In this document: positions 47,452 through 55,949 of the stretch, one piece after another | How the letters are laid out: each line of letters starts with the position of its first letter | Numbering within the stretch: position 1 is the stretch's first letter | Assembly (NCBI RefSeq): GCF_900176135.1 | Contig: NZ_FWWW01000070.1 | Span: 102,762 to 166,761 of the forward strand | Source of the DNA: Hymenobacter roseosalivarius DSM 11622 | Lineage (GTDB): Bacteria; Bacteroidota; Bacteroidia; Cytophagales; Hymenobacteraceae | DNA: 64,000 bases | Direction of reading: 5' to 3' | The notes under the pieces: model-generated | Seen by the model: the letters and a program-made list of their open reading frames with translations, nothing else | Told to the model about the DNA's origin: nothing | The model's database searches: none | Program-made: the position numbers and the translations under genes

Positions 47452-47810
47452 GGGCGAGGTTTTGGGTTTTGGTCTGAGCGCGGGGCCGGACGAGCCGACT
47501 TCCGCGGTGGTGAGTTAGGAACTGAAACTGAACGCGCACGCTGATCGGATTTAGGCTGATTTACCGCCCAACCCGGTCCGAACCAATTAACTGCTGCCCA
47601 ATTGATAAAGGGGACAACACCTAAGAAGGTAACGGCTAAGAGCCAGAAAAATAAAAAAAACGCGCCAAACACACGGACCAACAATTCATTCTGTACACCG
47701 AATACGTAGACAGCTAGCAAAACGGCGAGTATTAGACTTATGCCTGCTATTACGCCCGTACGGCGCAGTAATGGGCGATAAGTGACTAATACAGAGCGAC
47801 TGGCGGGCAT
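47448..47810 (-). CDS. Small membrane protein with basic Pro/Arg-rich tail
   Basis: The 120-residue protein has two membrane helices (TGVIAGISLILAVLLAVYVFG and VFGAFFLFFWLLAVTFLGVV) and a cytoplasmic-type tail rich in Pro, Arg, Ser and Lys (SPPRKSARPAPRSDQNPKP). No family was recognised. It overlaps the AraC-type gene by 4 bp and a -7 box lies at 47833, so the two are probably one transcription unit. Confidence 0.68.
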   Translation of the reverse strand: MPASRSVLVTYRPLLRRTGVIAGISLILAVLLAVYVFGVQNELLVRVFGAFFLFFWLLAVTFLGVVPFINWAAVNWFGPGWAVNQPKSDQRARSVSVPNSPPRKSARPAPRSDQNPKPRP

Positions 47811-47832
47811 TGCAAAGGAGGAGGTAGAAAGA

Positions 47833-47840
47833 CAAAGATA
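47833..47840 (-). promoter_or_regulatory. -7 box (TATCTTTG) for the membrane protein-AraC unit
   Basis: The minus strand reads TATCTTTG 23 bases before the start at 47810. No -33 element was found. Confidence 0.45.
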
Positions 47841-47933
47841 TTGTTTCTAGAACTTTTGAGCCTGCCACGCGGCTACCCGATCCGGTGGCTCGTGTTGCAG
47901 GGACTATGCTCGGCCCTCATCCGGCCAAGTATT

Positions 47934-47971
47934 CAGTTGCTTGATAAGCTGTCAGTTGCTTGATAAGCTGT
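47934..47971. repeat. Tandem 19-bp duplication
   Basis: Two perfect copies of cagttgcttgataagctgt (47934-47952, 47953-47971) lie directly end to end, at the end of the thioredoxin-like remnant. Confidence 0.9.
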
Positions 47972-48326
47972 GTGACAGGCAAGCCAGCTTCGGCATGCAA
48001 ACGGCGAGTAAAACCTCGGCAGCCGCGGGGCACGGGCCCCAGGTACTCAATTCGGTAAGTGTGGCAGCATCCAGACAGATCAGCTTGGAGAGGCTGTTTT
48101 TGCCAGTTGACTGAAAGGTAGCCCTCAAGATAAGGTATTTTGAGCGAAGAAGGAAGCGCCGGTTAATGCAGCCGTCGGATTCCTTAGCCAAACAGGCCAG
48201 AAGTGGGGCCGAAGAAATGGGCATAAGCGAAGGGTTGAGGTTCGGTTTGCGAATTCTAATGTACATACACTCATTTGATTTTTCTAGTTCGAACCCCTGT
48301 AGTCTTCGCCTAAGACCAACTACCAT
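47952..48326 (-). pseudogene. Probable remnant of a thioredoxin-like (Thioredoxin_9 type) gene
   Basis: Within this minus-strand frame, the segment SLSKLICLDAATLTELSTWGPCPAAAEVL resembles the C-terminal part of Bacteroidota thioredoxin family proteins, where I recall a pattern like RSIPKLIVLDAETGEVLGTWGPRPAEAQ. The preceding LLRSKYLILRATFQSTGKN also resembles the region before it. The thioredoxin CxxC and N-terminal domain are missing, and the downstream end runs into the 19-bp repeat. It looks like a decayed fragment; recognition is from memory. No other intact gene was found between 47811 and 48388. Confidence 0.4.
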
Positions 48327-48388
48327 CCCGAACTACCGTATCATGGTCTGACCCTTTTTATTGCCTTGTATATTCTTGCACTCAACTC

Positions 48389-48691
48389 ATGAAAACTTCC
48401 TTTTTGCCTCGAATTATGCTTCTGGGGGGCATATTTGCTGCCTCGCTTACTAGTTGCAGCACCGGTACCGACCCCGGTGAAACTAACGTAGAAAGCGGCT
48501 CCGCGAAAGAGCAGGTAAATGAAAACAAGTCGGATGCCAACGACCCGGACGACAAGCTTTACACCACCTCCGATGCTGCCACCAACGGCACCGCCTCGGA
48601 TACCTCGACCGTCAAAACCGGCAAGCAGGTGTATGATGAGGCCGCTGACCGCCGCGACGAAAATGTAGATGGTAAGGCCGGCCCCCAGTAA
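48389..48691 (+). CDS. Small hydrophilic lipoprotein
   Basis: The 100-residue product has a lipoprotein signal (MKTSFLPRIMLLGGIFAASLTSC, Cys23) followed by a low-complexity, acidic Asp/Asn/Thr/Ser-rich chain with no predicted fold (SDANDPDDKLYTTSDAATNG). No family was recognised. It is closed by a C6-type terminator, which also ends the minus-strand btuG gene region. Confidence 0.7.
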   Translation: MKTSFLPRIMLLGGIFAASLTSCSTGTDPGETNVESGSAKEQVNENKSDANDPDDKLYTTSDAATNGTASDTSTVKTGKQVYDEAADRRDENVDGKAGPQ

Positions 48692-48702
48692 TGAGTAGGA
48701 CA

Positions 48703-48740
48703 TAAAAAAGCCCCCCAGCAATTGCTGGGGGGCTTTTTTA
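48703..48740. terminator. C6-type terminator between the small lipoprotein and btuG
   Basis: TAAAAAAGCCCCCCAGCA pairs perfectly over 18 bp with TGCTGGGGGGCTTTTTTA around a 2-base loop. It lies between convergent genes and is nearly symmetrical, with T-runs in both directions. Confidence 0.93.
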
Positions 48741-48758
48741 GGCCGTGAAAGTCAGGGT

Positions 48759-49847
48759 TTAATAAAATACAAAGCTGTTCGGGCCAATGTTCACGCCAAA
48801 TGAATCGATGGCCATGCCCGTGGGCTGATAGCGGATTACCTTGCCCGTGGTGGTGAACGGAGCAATAGAGCCATAAATGGTATTGTCCTTAGGGTCAATG
48901 CCCAACCCGTAGAAGCTGCGACGAATAATCGGATTTGTTGGCAGTGTGCTAGCGCCGGCCGCCAGCTGGTACACGCCCCGGCGGTAGCTGTAGTACAGCT
49001 GGTCCTTGGCGCCGTTGGTCGTCAGGTCGCTGGGGCCGCCGCTGGCGAATGGCAGGCTGGTTTGATTGGTCGGAGAGCCGGGATTGAAGCGAACCAGGCT
49101 GCCATTGGTAGAAGAAACTACGGCAAACGTAGGAGCCGGGCCGTAGCGGGTAATGCCCGTGCACGCTACCCATATATTACCGCTTTTGTCCTGCACCAAG
49201 CTGCTGGGGCCATCCTGCACCTGAATCGGGGATTCTGCCATATCAGTGCTCGGGTTGATAACGCTGACCGTGTTTTCGTCGGAGTTCGTGACGTATACCT
49301 TACCATTGGCCAAGAGCAGCTGCTCGGGCTGCCGACCTACCGCTATAGTTTTGGTTACCGTATTGGTGCGCAGGTCTATGACGGCTACGCGGCCGGGCTG
49401 GCCCCGCTCAACCCATTCCGTGAGGTAAGCCTTCTCAGAATTTATGGCTATCAGGTAGCGCGGCTGCTGTAGCTTGTCAATAGTGGCCACCTGCTTAAAA
49501 GTCGCCATTTCTACGACCTCTACTTTGCCCGTGGCATTTACCACAATGTAGCCCCGCGAGCCAACCACCGTCATCGATTGTACCACATCGCCCAGTATGC
49601 GGCCATTCACGCTGGTAAACAGGTTGTTATCGACTACGGTACCGGAGCTTTTGCTGTATAGACTAATTGCGCCGTTGGGCGTGTTGAACTGCCCTTCATT
49701 CACGATATACACGTTGGTGCTGTTGCCGGCCGGGGCAGGAGGGCCACCCGGTCCATCACTCTCAGGGTCGCAGCTGGCTAATGTGAGAGCCCCGATGCCG
49801 ACCTGCAGCGTGCGGGTGAGAAAACGAAAAAAACGTAGTTGAAACAT
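48759..49847 (-). CDS. BtuG-like surface lipoprotein, beta-propeller
   Basis: The 362-residue protein has a lipoprotein signal (LTLASC, Cys26) and a YncE-like seven-bladed propeller with repeats such as KVEVVEMATFKQVATID, RVAVIDLRTNTVTKTIAVG and TVSVINPSTD. Proteins of this type next to a B12 receptor are BtuG in Bacteroides, which captures cobalamin at the cell surface and passes it to BtuB. Here it directly follows btuB (36 bp) and the whole unit is behind a cobalamin riboswitch, which strongly supports that role. Identity with BtuG rather than another DUF5074-type propeller is inference. Confidence 0.82.
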   Translation of the reverse strand: MFQLRFFRFLTRTLQVGIGALTLASCDPESDGPGGPPAPAGNSTNVYIVNEGQFNTPNGAISLYSKSSGTVVDNNLFTSVNGRILGDVVQSMTVVGSRGYIVVNATGKVEVVEMATFKQVATIDKLQQPRYLIAINSEKAYLTEWVERGQPGRVAVIDLRTNTVTKTIAVGRQPEQLLLANGKVYVTNSDENTVSVINPSTDMAESPIQVQDGPSSLVQDKSGNIWVACTGITRYGPAPTFAVVSSTNGSLVRFNPGSPTNQTSLPFASGGPSDLTTNGAKDQLYYSYRRGVYQLAAGASTLPTNPIIRRSFYGLGIDPKDNTIYGSIAPFTTTGKVIRYQPTGMAIDSFGVNIGPNSFVFY

Positions 49848-49883
49848 AAAAAAGGAGGTAAGAGAAAGGAAAAATAGTAGCGA

Positions 49884-51863
49884 TTAGCGCCAAGTAAGGC
49901 GGAGGCTGAGCGCGGCATTGCGGGGCGGCATGGCCCGGTAAGCATATACTTGGTAGTTGCGGTTGGTGAGGTTGAAGCCTTGGGCCAGTACCATCAGCGC
50001 CCAAGTAGGCGTAAGGGCCAGTGTGCGGCCCAGGCTGGCGTTGAGCAGCGTATAGGAAGGCAGGAAATCGACGGCCGAAGCATCGGTGTAGCGGTAGCCG
50101 GTGAAGGTGAGCCCCGTGGTAAGCTGCCACTTATGCCAGCTGTGATCCGTGGTGAAGGCAAACGAATGCAGCGGCACGTAAGGCAGCTGCCGGCCCGCGG
50201 GGTCAGGGTCTTCGGCCCGGCCTTTTACCTTTTCCGACTGAGTGAAGCCATAAGCTGCGCGGGCCGCGAGCGAATAAGCCCCCCAGTGACCGTTGAGCTG
50301 GGAGCTGGCTTCCAAGCCACGGGCGCGCACTTGGCGCAGATTGCGCGGCGTATAGGCACCCTGAGTGTTGGGCAGCCATTGTACCCAGTCGTCTACCAGT
50401 TGGTGATAGGCCGTTAGCTCCGTTTGTAGGTTCCAGGGGGCATTTTTGGTGAATTGATGCCGCAAGCCAGCCTCGTAGCCAATCCCGTTTTCGGGGCGAA
50501 GATTCGGGTCGCCAGTGCGCCAGAAACGCTCGTTTAGGGTAGGAGCGCGGTAGCTGCGCGAGGCACTGACTTTCAGCGAAACCTGCTGAGCCGGTGTTTG
50601 CCAAAACTGCCACTCGGCCCCTACCGTGGGAGCAAGCGGCGGCCGCTGGCCCGTGATGAATGCCTGCCGCAGATTGGCAGTAAGCTGCAAGCGAGGCATA
50701 GGGTCGTAGCGCAGCAGCCCGAAGCCCGAAAACCGGTTTTCGGAAACCTTCCGCCCGTAGCCATCTACTTCGGCCGCGAAGTGTTGAGCCTCACCACCTA
50801 AGCGCAGGCTGGCTTTTGAGTTGAAAGAGAAAGTGTGCTCTGCCTGGACCTGCGTAGTGCGGACCCGCGAATTGCTCGTCAGGTTGTCGTTTTGATAATT
50901 AATAACATCCTCAAACCACGCTACTCGCACCGCCGACTCATGGCGCGCGGAAAGCACATGGCGGTAGCCGGCCAGCAGGCGGCGGCTTTGGTCCCGCTCA
51001 CGGGCGTGGTTGTTGCCCGCGCCAATAGCGGGCTGAAGCTGCCGGTCAGCATCCGTGAGCCAGACAGCGGCAGTTAGCTCGCCGCGCTCACCCAGGCGCA
51101 GGGTGGCATCCTGGCTCAGGCTCCATTGGCGGATGGCCGCGTTCAGCTGGCGCCGACGCACCAAGCCTGTTATCTCGGGTGAGGTATAGGGAAAATCGTT
51201 GCGGGCCTCGCGGTAGGATGCCGCCGTACGCACTGCTACTTTTTCGTTGCTGAAGCGGCCTTCCAGACTGCCCGCGCCCAGGCCATACTGGCCCGCATCA
51301 AGCTGTGCACTTGCTTGCGCGCCCATTCCCCAGCGAATAGGAGAGGAAAGCAGCACGGTGCCGCCCACGGCGCCGGTGCCATACGTAGCGCCGGCAGGGC
51401 CGTGCTGCACATCTATCCGGGTATTGGCTCCAGCCGGCAAAAGGGCAAAATCAGCCTCTCCAAGAGAAGGTAAATTGATATTGAAGCCATTCCACAGCAC
51501 GGCCGTGTGCCGGGCCGATGTGCCCCGGATGGTAATAGAGGATAGCTGACCGGGGCCGTAGTTCTTAATGTATAATGGTGTGCGCGCCGCCAACACATCC
51601 GTAAGTGTACCGGTGCGATACTGGCTTAACGCTACGGAGTCGATGGTAGTAAGGCGGCTGCCTACGGCAAACCGGCCTGGACGCGCGGCCTGCACCCGCA
51701 CGTCAGGCAGCATCTGGACGGTAGATAGCTGGCTGGAATCAGAAGGCGTGCCGCTGCCTATCTGGGCTTGACCTGGAAAAGAGCCTAAAAAGCCCCCCAG
51801 AAACCCAAATGCCGTCAGCAGCCTTAACGGCCAGAGCCGCCAAAATCTTTGTATGCGCATCAT
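49884..51863 (-). CDS. btuB: TonB-dependent vitamin B12 receptor (BtuB-like)
   Basis: The 659-residue protein has a signal peptide, a plug domain (LPDVRVQAARPGRFAVGSR, ITIRGTSARHTAVLWNGFNI, DVQHGPAGATYGTGAVGGTV) and a C-terminal 22-strand beta-barrel ending ALSLRLTWR. It imports a nutrient across the outer membrane with TonB energy. A cobalamin riboswitch and promoter precede it, and a BtuG-like gene follows, so the substrate is most likely vitamin B12 or related cobamides. The receptor family alone would not decide between ligands. Confidence 0.9.
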   Translation of the reverse strand: MMRIQRFWRLWPLRLLTAFGFLGGFLGSFPGQAQIGSGTPSDSSQLSTVQMLPDVRVQAARPGRFAVGSRLTTIDSVALSQYRTGTLTDVLAARTPLYIKNYGPGQLSSITIRGTSARHTAVLWNGFNINLPSLGEADFALLPAGANTRIDVQHGPAGATYGTGAVGGTVLLSSPIRWGMGAQASAQLDAGQYGLGAGSLEGRFSNEKVAVRTAASYREARNDFPYTSPEITGLVRRRQLNAAIRQWSLSQDATLRLGERGELTAAVWLTDADRQLQPAIGAGNNHARERDQSRRLLAGYRHVLSARHESAVRVAWFEDVINYQNDNLTSNSRVRTTQVQAEHTFSFNSKASLRLGGEAQHFAAEVDGYGRKVSENRFSGFGLLRYDPMPRLQLTANLRQAFITGQRPPLAPTVGAEWQFWQTPAQQVSLKVSASRSYRAPTLNERFWRTGDPNLRPENGIGYEAGLRHQFTKNAPWNLQTELTAYHQLVDDWVQWLPNTQGAYTPRNLRQVRARGLEASSQLNGHWGAYSLAARAAYGFTQSEKVKGRAEDPDPAGRQLPYVPLHSFAFTTDHSWHKWQLTTGLTFTGYRYTDASAVDFLPSYTLLNASLGRTLALTPTWALMVLAQGFNLTNRNYQVYAYRAMPPRNAALSLRLTWR

Positions 51864-52033
51864 CCGAACTAAATTTTCGGTTTAGGAAAATTCAGTTCAA
51901 AACCCCACATAAGCTCTCCAAAAGCAGGAAAACTACCGCGAAGCCGAGGCCGAAAACAGGGGAAACCGACTGCACGGAGCGGCCACTGCATTCGTTCTCC
52001 GCCTTTCCTCCGAAAGCGCTGAACATTAAACTT

Positions 52034-52236
52034 GTACAGGCAGGTCTCCTGGCTTGCTTCGAGTGGTGCCGCCTTCCCATTTCTCAGGCTCCTGCTAGAT
52101 CAGAAGCTTTCAACGAAACAGTGGCCGGGGGACTGGCCCACCCTCCTATGAAGCGTACAGTTGCGGGGACAGCTCCCGATTTGAACGGGATTCCCTTTTC
52201 AGCCTTGCCCCACAATCGGGGTCTGGCCACCTATAA
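52034..52236 (-). ncRNA. Cobalamin (B12) riboswitch
   Basis: On the minus strand the conserved elements appear in order: GGTGGCCAG, GGGAATCCCGTTC, the B12 box AGCTGTCCCCGCAACTGT (+ positions 52157-52174), GGGAAGGCGGCACC and GCCAGGAGACCTGCC near 52037-52053. This is the adenosylcobalamin riboswitch layout. It lies 170 bp before btuB. When bound to B12 it should lower expression of btuB and btuG. The expression platform between 51864 and 52033 was not resolved. Confidence 0.94.
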
Positions 52237-52242
52237 CGGGCG

Positions 52243-52272
52243 CAAAGATAGCCGCATTCCGCCGAATACAAC
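52243..52272 (-). promoter_or_regulatory. Promoter of the riboswitch-btuB-btuG operon
   Basis: The minus strand has TATCTTTG (52250-52243) preceded after 18 bases by GTTG (52272-52269), a near-consensus Bacteroidota promoter. Transcription would start at about 52236, right at the 5' edge of the riboswitch. Confidence 0.68.
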
Positions 52273-52351
52273 GCGTGTGGATAGTAGCGGAAGCAAGTGC
52301 AAACTCAGCTATAGCCGTATAGTATTTAAAAATGACTTGATATATTAGATA

Positions 52352-52957
52352 ATGGCCATCAAATTGCCCCCCAGCTTTTACCGCCGCCCCGATCCTTTCC
52401 AAATTGCCCGCGAAATGCTTGGCAAGCATGTGTTTTCTAACCTGAATGGTGAGCTAACTGGTGGCCGCATCGTGGAAGCCGAAGCGTATTCTCATGTCGG
52501 CGACCAGTCGCTTATGATGCATTTCAAGCGGCGTGGGCACCACGCTCAGGCTTTGCTGGAACCGGGTGGGCACGCTTACCTCTATCAAGTATATCAGCGG
52601 TACACCTTGTTCAACATCAGTACCAATGAAGCAAATAAGCCTGATACTGTGCTTATTCGGGCCATTGAGCCATTAGAAGGAATAGAAATAATGCTCCAGC
52701 GGCGGGGGCAAACAGTAGTTTCACCAAAGCTGACCGCTGGTCCGGGGCTACTCACGCAGGCATTGAAAATTACGCCTGCTCTCACCGGAACCGATCTGCA
52801 AGGCGACGTACTATGGCTGGAAGACCATGGCGAAATAATCCCCGAAGAGCAGGTGAGGCGTAGTCCACGCGTAGGTCTGGCCTATGCCGGCGATGAAGCA
52901 GCCAATTTACCTTGGCGCTTTCGTATTATAGGGAGCCTATGGACAAGTAAAGCCTGA
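52352..52957 (+). CDS. DNA-3-methyladenine glycosylase (AAG/MPG family)
   Basis: The 201-residue protein has RIVEAEAYSHVGDQSLM (with the catalytic-water Glu), GHAYLYQVYQRYTLFNIST, VLIRAIEPLEG and TAGPGLLTQALKI, the order of the AAG family. It removes alkylated or deaminated purines in base excision repair. The length equals the family norm. It is divergent from the B12 riboswitch and monocistronic, with a hairpin downstream. A C6 motif lies inside its fifth to eighth codons. Confidence 0.92.
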   Translation: MAIKLPPSFYRRPDPFQIAREMLGKHVFSNLNGELTGGRIVEAEAYSHVGDQSLMMHFKRRGHHAQALLEPGGHAYLYQVYQRYTLFNISTNEANKPDTVLIRAIEPLEGIEIMLQRRGQTVVSPKLTAGPGLLTQALKITPALTGTDLQGDVLWLEDHGEIIPEEQVRRSPRVGLAYAGDEAANLPWRFRIIGSLWTSKA

Positions 52958-53005
52958 CTACGGATGAAATCGTACGGCTATGAATAGATAGAATTGCTCT
53001 CATCT

Positions 53006-53054
53006 AGGGACATAAAAAGTCCCCAGAACAATTCTGGGAGCTTTTTATGTCCCT
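53006..53054. terminator. Long terminator between the glycosylase and methyltransferase genes
   Basis: A 23-bp stem with two mismatches (53006-53028 with 53032-53054) has the core AAAAAGTCCCCAGAA and TTCTGGGAGCTTTTT. It looks like a mutated relative of the C6-type terminator, without the C6 run. It lies between convergent genes. Confidence 0.8.
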
Positions 53055-53085
53055 ATATATCTTTAAAATTGATTGCCCAGCCCAC

Positions 53086-54303
53086 TCAATCTGTCCAGTC
53101 AGAAAAGTCTGCGGTTTGACTTTTCTCACAGACGAGTACTACCAACCGGCCGCGCAGATCGGTGGTCGCAAACAGATAAGTGTCGCCGCCCTCCCGAATA
53201 CCGGTGCGAAGACGAAACTCGGCTACCGAGTCGGGGAAGTTGCGCGTCGTGACGTGGGCACGAGCTTCAGGGCCGAGATGGGGGAGAAGGGCGTGGCGGT
53301 CGTAGCGCTCAGTAGCGCGGATGCGGAAGATGCGGCCGGGAAAATCGGGGCGGAGCATGTCGGCCGTGTATAAGTGGCTATGCTGGTGAAGCTTCAGGAG
53401 CTCAAAGGCCGTACCAATGCTTTTGAACCCCCCGGCTTTAAGAATTGCCACGTTGGGCTCGTACAAATACTGTTGCGGCTCAGCGTAACGCGGTATAGCG
53501 CGCGCCTCCCGAGCCCTGTTTAGCCGAAACTCCTGCTGCTGCCCGTTGCGCAACAAGTTGACGGTGAAGCGCTCCGGGTCTACGGCGGCCTCTGGGTCAA
53601 GCTCGTACAACACCTCTTTGCACTCATTATCGACGGCCACTACCCACAGCCGGCGCACTTGGCGCAACTCGCTCAGTGCCTGCTCAATATCAAGCATGGG
53701 CGATGTCTTGAGCAATACCCGCCGACTTTTGTGAAGGAGTAATGGCAGCAAACGTAACACATCCGGCTCACAGTCCTGAAGGCGGAATATCTTGCGAGCG
53801 GCCGTGTCGCGCCGGGCCGGATCGAGGTAGATCCAGTCGAAGGTATTCGGCGTGTTTTTGAGAAACTCTACTGCATCGGCCACATGGCAGTGAACCGTAT
53901 GGATTCCCAACTGCGCCAGATTGTACTCAACTACGGCTACCAGCTTGGGGTCGCGCTCTACGTAGTGTACTTCCGGAATTTGGGTAGCGAAGTATGTGGC
54001 ATCAACCCCAAAGCCACCAGTTAAATCGGCCAGACGCTGTCCACTTACGAGGCTGGCCTTAAAAGCCGCCGCGCGGGCCGAAGAGGCCTGCTCGACAGAT
54101 ACCGCACTGGGAAAAATCAGGTCGGGATTATCAGCCCAGGCCGGAATTTTGGAGCGGGCCTTCTGGCGCGCCTGAATCTGGCGTACCAGATCGGGTACTG
54201 GCAGGCCCGGAAAGCGTCGGGCTTGAAGAGCAAGTTGGGCGGGGTCGTGGTGCAGGTGGTCGGCAACGTACTGCCGGGCCGCGTCGGGCAGCGGAAAGTC
54301 CAT
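53086..54303 (-). CDS. Class I SAM-dependent methyltransferase, THUMP-like
   Basis: The 405-residue protein carries a Rossmann methyltransferase core: LADLTGGFGVDATYFATQIPEVHYVERD (SAM motif I and the acidic end of strand 2), DWIYLDPARRD (motif IV-like DPAR) and VLLKTSPMLDI. The C-terminal domain is of the THUMP-like type found next to this core in Bacteroidota. DPAR differs from the DPP(Y/F) of amino-methyltransferases. The substrate, perhaps RNA, is unknown. It is convergent with the glycosylase gene. Confidence 0.85.
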   Translation of the reverse strand: MDFPLPDAARQYVADHLHHDPAQLALQARRFPGLPVPDLVRQIQARQKARSKIPAWADNPDLIFPSAVSVEQASSARAAAFKASLVSGQRLADLTGGFGVDATYFATQIPEVHYVERDPKLVAVVEYNLAQLGIHTVHCHVADAVEFLKNTPNTFDWIYLDPARRDTAARKIFRLQDCEPDVLRLLPLLLHKSRRVLLKTSPMLDIEQALSELRQVRRLWVVAVDNECKEVLYELDPEAAVDPERFTVNLLRNGQQQEFRLNRAREARAIPRYAEPQQYLYEPNVAILKAGGFKSIGTAFELLKLHQHSHLYTADMLRPDFPGRIFRIRATERYDRHALLPHLGPEARAHVTTRNFPDSVAEFRLRTGIREGGDTYLFATTDLRGRLVVLVCEKSQTADFSDWTD

Positions 54304-54340
54304 AGCTATGCTTACGCGAAAACGAGCTCTTTAGCGCAAT

Positions 54341-54931
54341 CTAGCGCAAATTCCAGCGCAAAGCGAGTAGAGGCTGGCCCGTTGGAGCAGCGGTAAAACC
54401 TACAGCGGCAGGTGATAAGCGCTGAAAAACGCCCCCGCGAGCGGCAGGCCAGCCAGCATTATTCGCCTCCACTGCCCGCTGGAAATGGGTATTGGTATTG
54501 CGGCTGATGAACACGTTAGCCAGCAAACTGGCGGCGGCTACGCCAATAGCAACCTTTTGTGGGTTGCTGAAATAGCGCTGTTCGCCTTCGCCAGCCAGCA
54601 CCTGCTGACCGTAGAAACCTAGGGCACTCACAAAGGTCAGACGCTCGGCTAAAAACAGCCATTTCTGCTGCCGGTAGCTGTTTAAGTGGTCCAAAGCCTG
54701 GGGATTATCAGCCAAGTAAGGACGTAATCGTTGCCCAAAAAAGCCGGCATTCTGATAGTCATTAGTGCCCTGGGGGGCAAAATAGAAGTTCTTCTGGACG
54801 CCGTTCAGGCCGCGGCCCTGGTCCCCGAGACTGAGGCGCAGAATGCTGGGTCCTCGCTGAGCGCGGGTAGCACTGAAAGTTAGTAAGCAGCAGAGCAATA
54901 AGGCAAAAGAACGAAGATAACGCAGATTCAT
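54341..54931 (-). CDS. Exported protein of unknown function
   Basis: The 196-residue product has a signal peptide (MNLRYLRSFALLLCCLLTFSATRAQ) and a mature part with one hydrophobic stretch (VAIGVAAASLLANVFISR) and a motif FYFAPQGTNDYQNAGFFGQRLRPYL. It ends in ALRWNLR, which could be an outer-membrane-type C-terminus. No family was recognised. The start at 54931 is preferred because it begins the signal peptide. It lies 37 bp upstream of the methyltransferase gene on the same strand, so they may be co-transcribed. Confidence 0.68.
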   Translation of the reverse strand: MNLRYLRSFALLLCCLLTFSATRAQRGPSILRLSLGDQGRGLNGVQKNFYFAPQGTNDYQNAGFFGQRLRPYLADNPQALDHLNSYRQQKWLFLAERLTFVSALGFYGQQVLAGEGEQRYFSNPQKVAIGVAAASLLANVFISRNTNTHFQRAVEANNAGWPAARGGVFQRLSPAAVGFTAAPTGQPLLALRWNLR

Positions 54932-55087
54932 AGAAGCAGGAAGCAGCAATAGGTAGAGAAAGCTATGTGACTACAGGCTGGCGTAATTAGTTCAGGGAGA
55001 ACAAAAACTTTCAACTCTTAACTCAACAAAAGGGCCAAGGTCTACGTTCTTGGGCCAGTTTACTTAGGTTCCACATTTAATTCGCTT

Positions 55088-55825
55088 ATGACAACTCTCA
55101 CAACCGCTTTTCGCCGCTACCTCCTACTGGCTACGCTGCCCGCCGCGCTAGCCTTCTCCGGCTGCGGCAAGGACAATGATAACGGTCCAGGTAATGGCCG
55201 GGTAATGGCTGTTCATGCTGCGGCCTCGGCCAACGTGCGTGTGAAAGTGCTGGTTAATAACTCAGAAATCGGCCAACTTAACTATGGTCAGAATTCAAGC
55301 TACTTGAATGCTCCCGCCGGTGCCCAGGAAGTAAAGATCAACGTCGCCGCCTCTGACCAGAATGCTGTGACGCAGACTGTTACCATCGAGCGCGATAAGA
55401 ATCAGTCGTTGTTTGCTTACGCTCCAAACACGACAGCAAATGCTGTTGCGTTACTAGCTGTGTCTGATGACCTGGCCGCTCCCACCGCCGGCAAAGCCAA
55501 AATTCGTTTGGTGCATCTGGGTCAAGGTGCGGCCAGCCCCGTCAACTTAGCGCAGGCCTCAGCATCGGGTGCTCCAGTGAATGTTATTCCTACGGTAGCT
55601 TTCCCTACAGCCTCAGCCTTTGTAGAGATAACGCCCGGTGATTACAACTTTGTAGTGACGAACAGCACCAATGCAACGGTGACCTCGGTAGGCAATGGAA
55701 CTGGCGCAGGAACTGGCACCAGAAACTACGCTGCCGGCAAAATTTACACTGTGCTAGTGCGCGGCGTTGCCAGCAGCCTCGATCAAACCTTGCAGCCCAG
55801 AGCCACAGTTATTGAAAATAACTAG
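55088..55825 (+). CDS. DUF4397 domain lipoprotein
   Basis: The 245-residue protein has a lipoprotein signal (LAFSGC, Cys26) and two beta-sandwich units of the DUF4397 type (VMAVHAAASANVRVKVLVNN; KIRLVHLGQGAASPVNLA; YNFVVTNSTNA), with Gly/Thr-rich hinges. Such proteins are common at the surface of Bacteroidota; function is unknown. A hairpin terminator follows and it is separate from ahcY. Confidence 0.85.
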   Translation: MTTLTTAFRRYLLLATLPAALAFSGCGKDNDNGPGNGRVMAVHAAASANVRVKVLVNNSEIGQLNYGQNSSYLNAPAGAQEVKINVAASDQNAVTQTVTIERDKNQSLFAYAPNTTANAVALLAVSDDLAAPTAGKAKIRLVHLGQGAASPVNLAQASASGAPVNVIPTVAFPTASAFVEITPGDYNFVVTNSTNATVTSVGNGTGAGTGTRNYAAGKIYTVLVRGVASSLDQTLQPRATVIENN

Positions 55826-55852
55826 CTCAGCAGCAGCTTGTAAGTAGCTGTA

Positions 55853-55893
55853 AAAGAACCTGCTCCTTATTCGGGCAGGTTCTTTATTTTTTA
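55853..55893 (+). terminator. Intrinsic terminator after the DUF4397 gene
   Basis: An 11-bp stem AAAGAACCTGC (55853-55863 with 55875-55885) is followed by a T-rich run to 55892. Confidence 0.85.
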
Positions 55894-55913
55894 CCTCCGA
55901 CTAACAATTTGAT

Positions 55914-55921
55914 TACCTTTG
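55914..55921 (+). promoter_or_regulatory. -7 box (TACCTTTG) of ahcY
   Basis: A perfect TAnnTTTG lies 28 bases before the ATG. At N19 upstream there is TTAC in a T-rich tract, a poor -33. Confidence 0.5.
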
Positions 55922-55949
55922 CAGTTGAATAGCAAAAAAACACTATATC

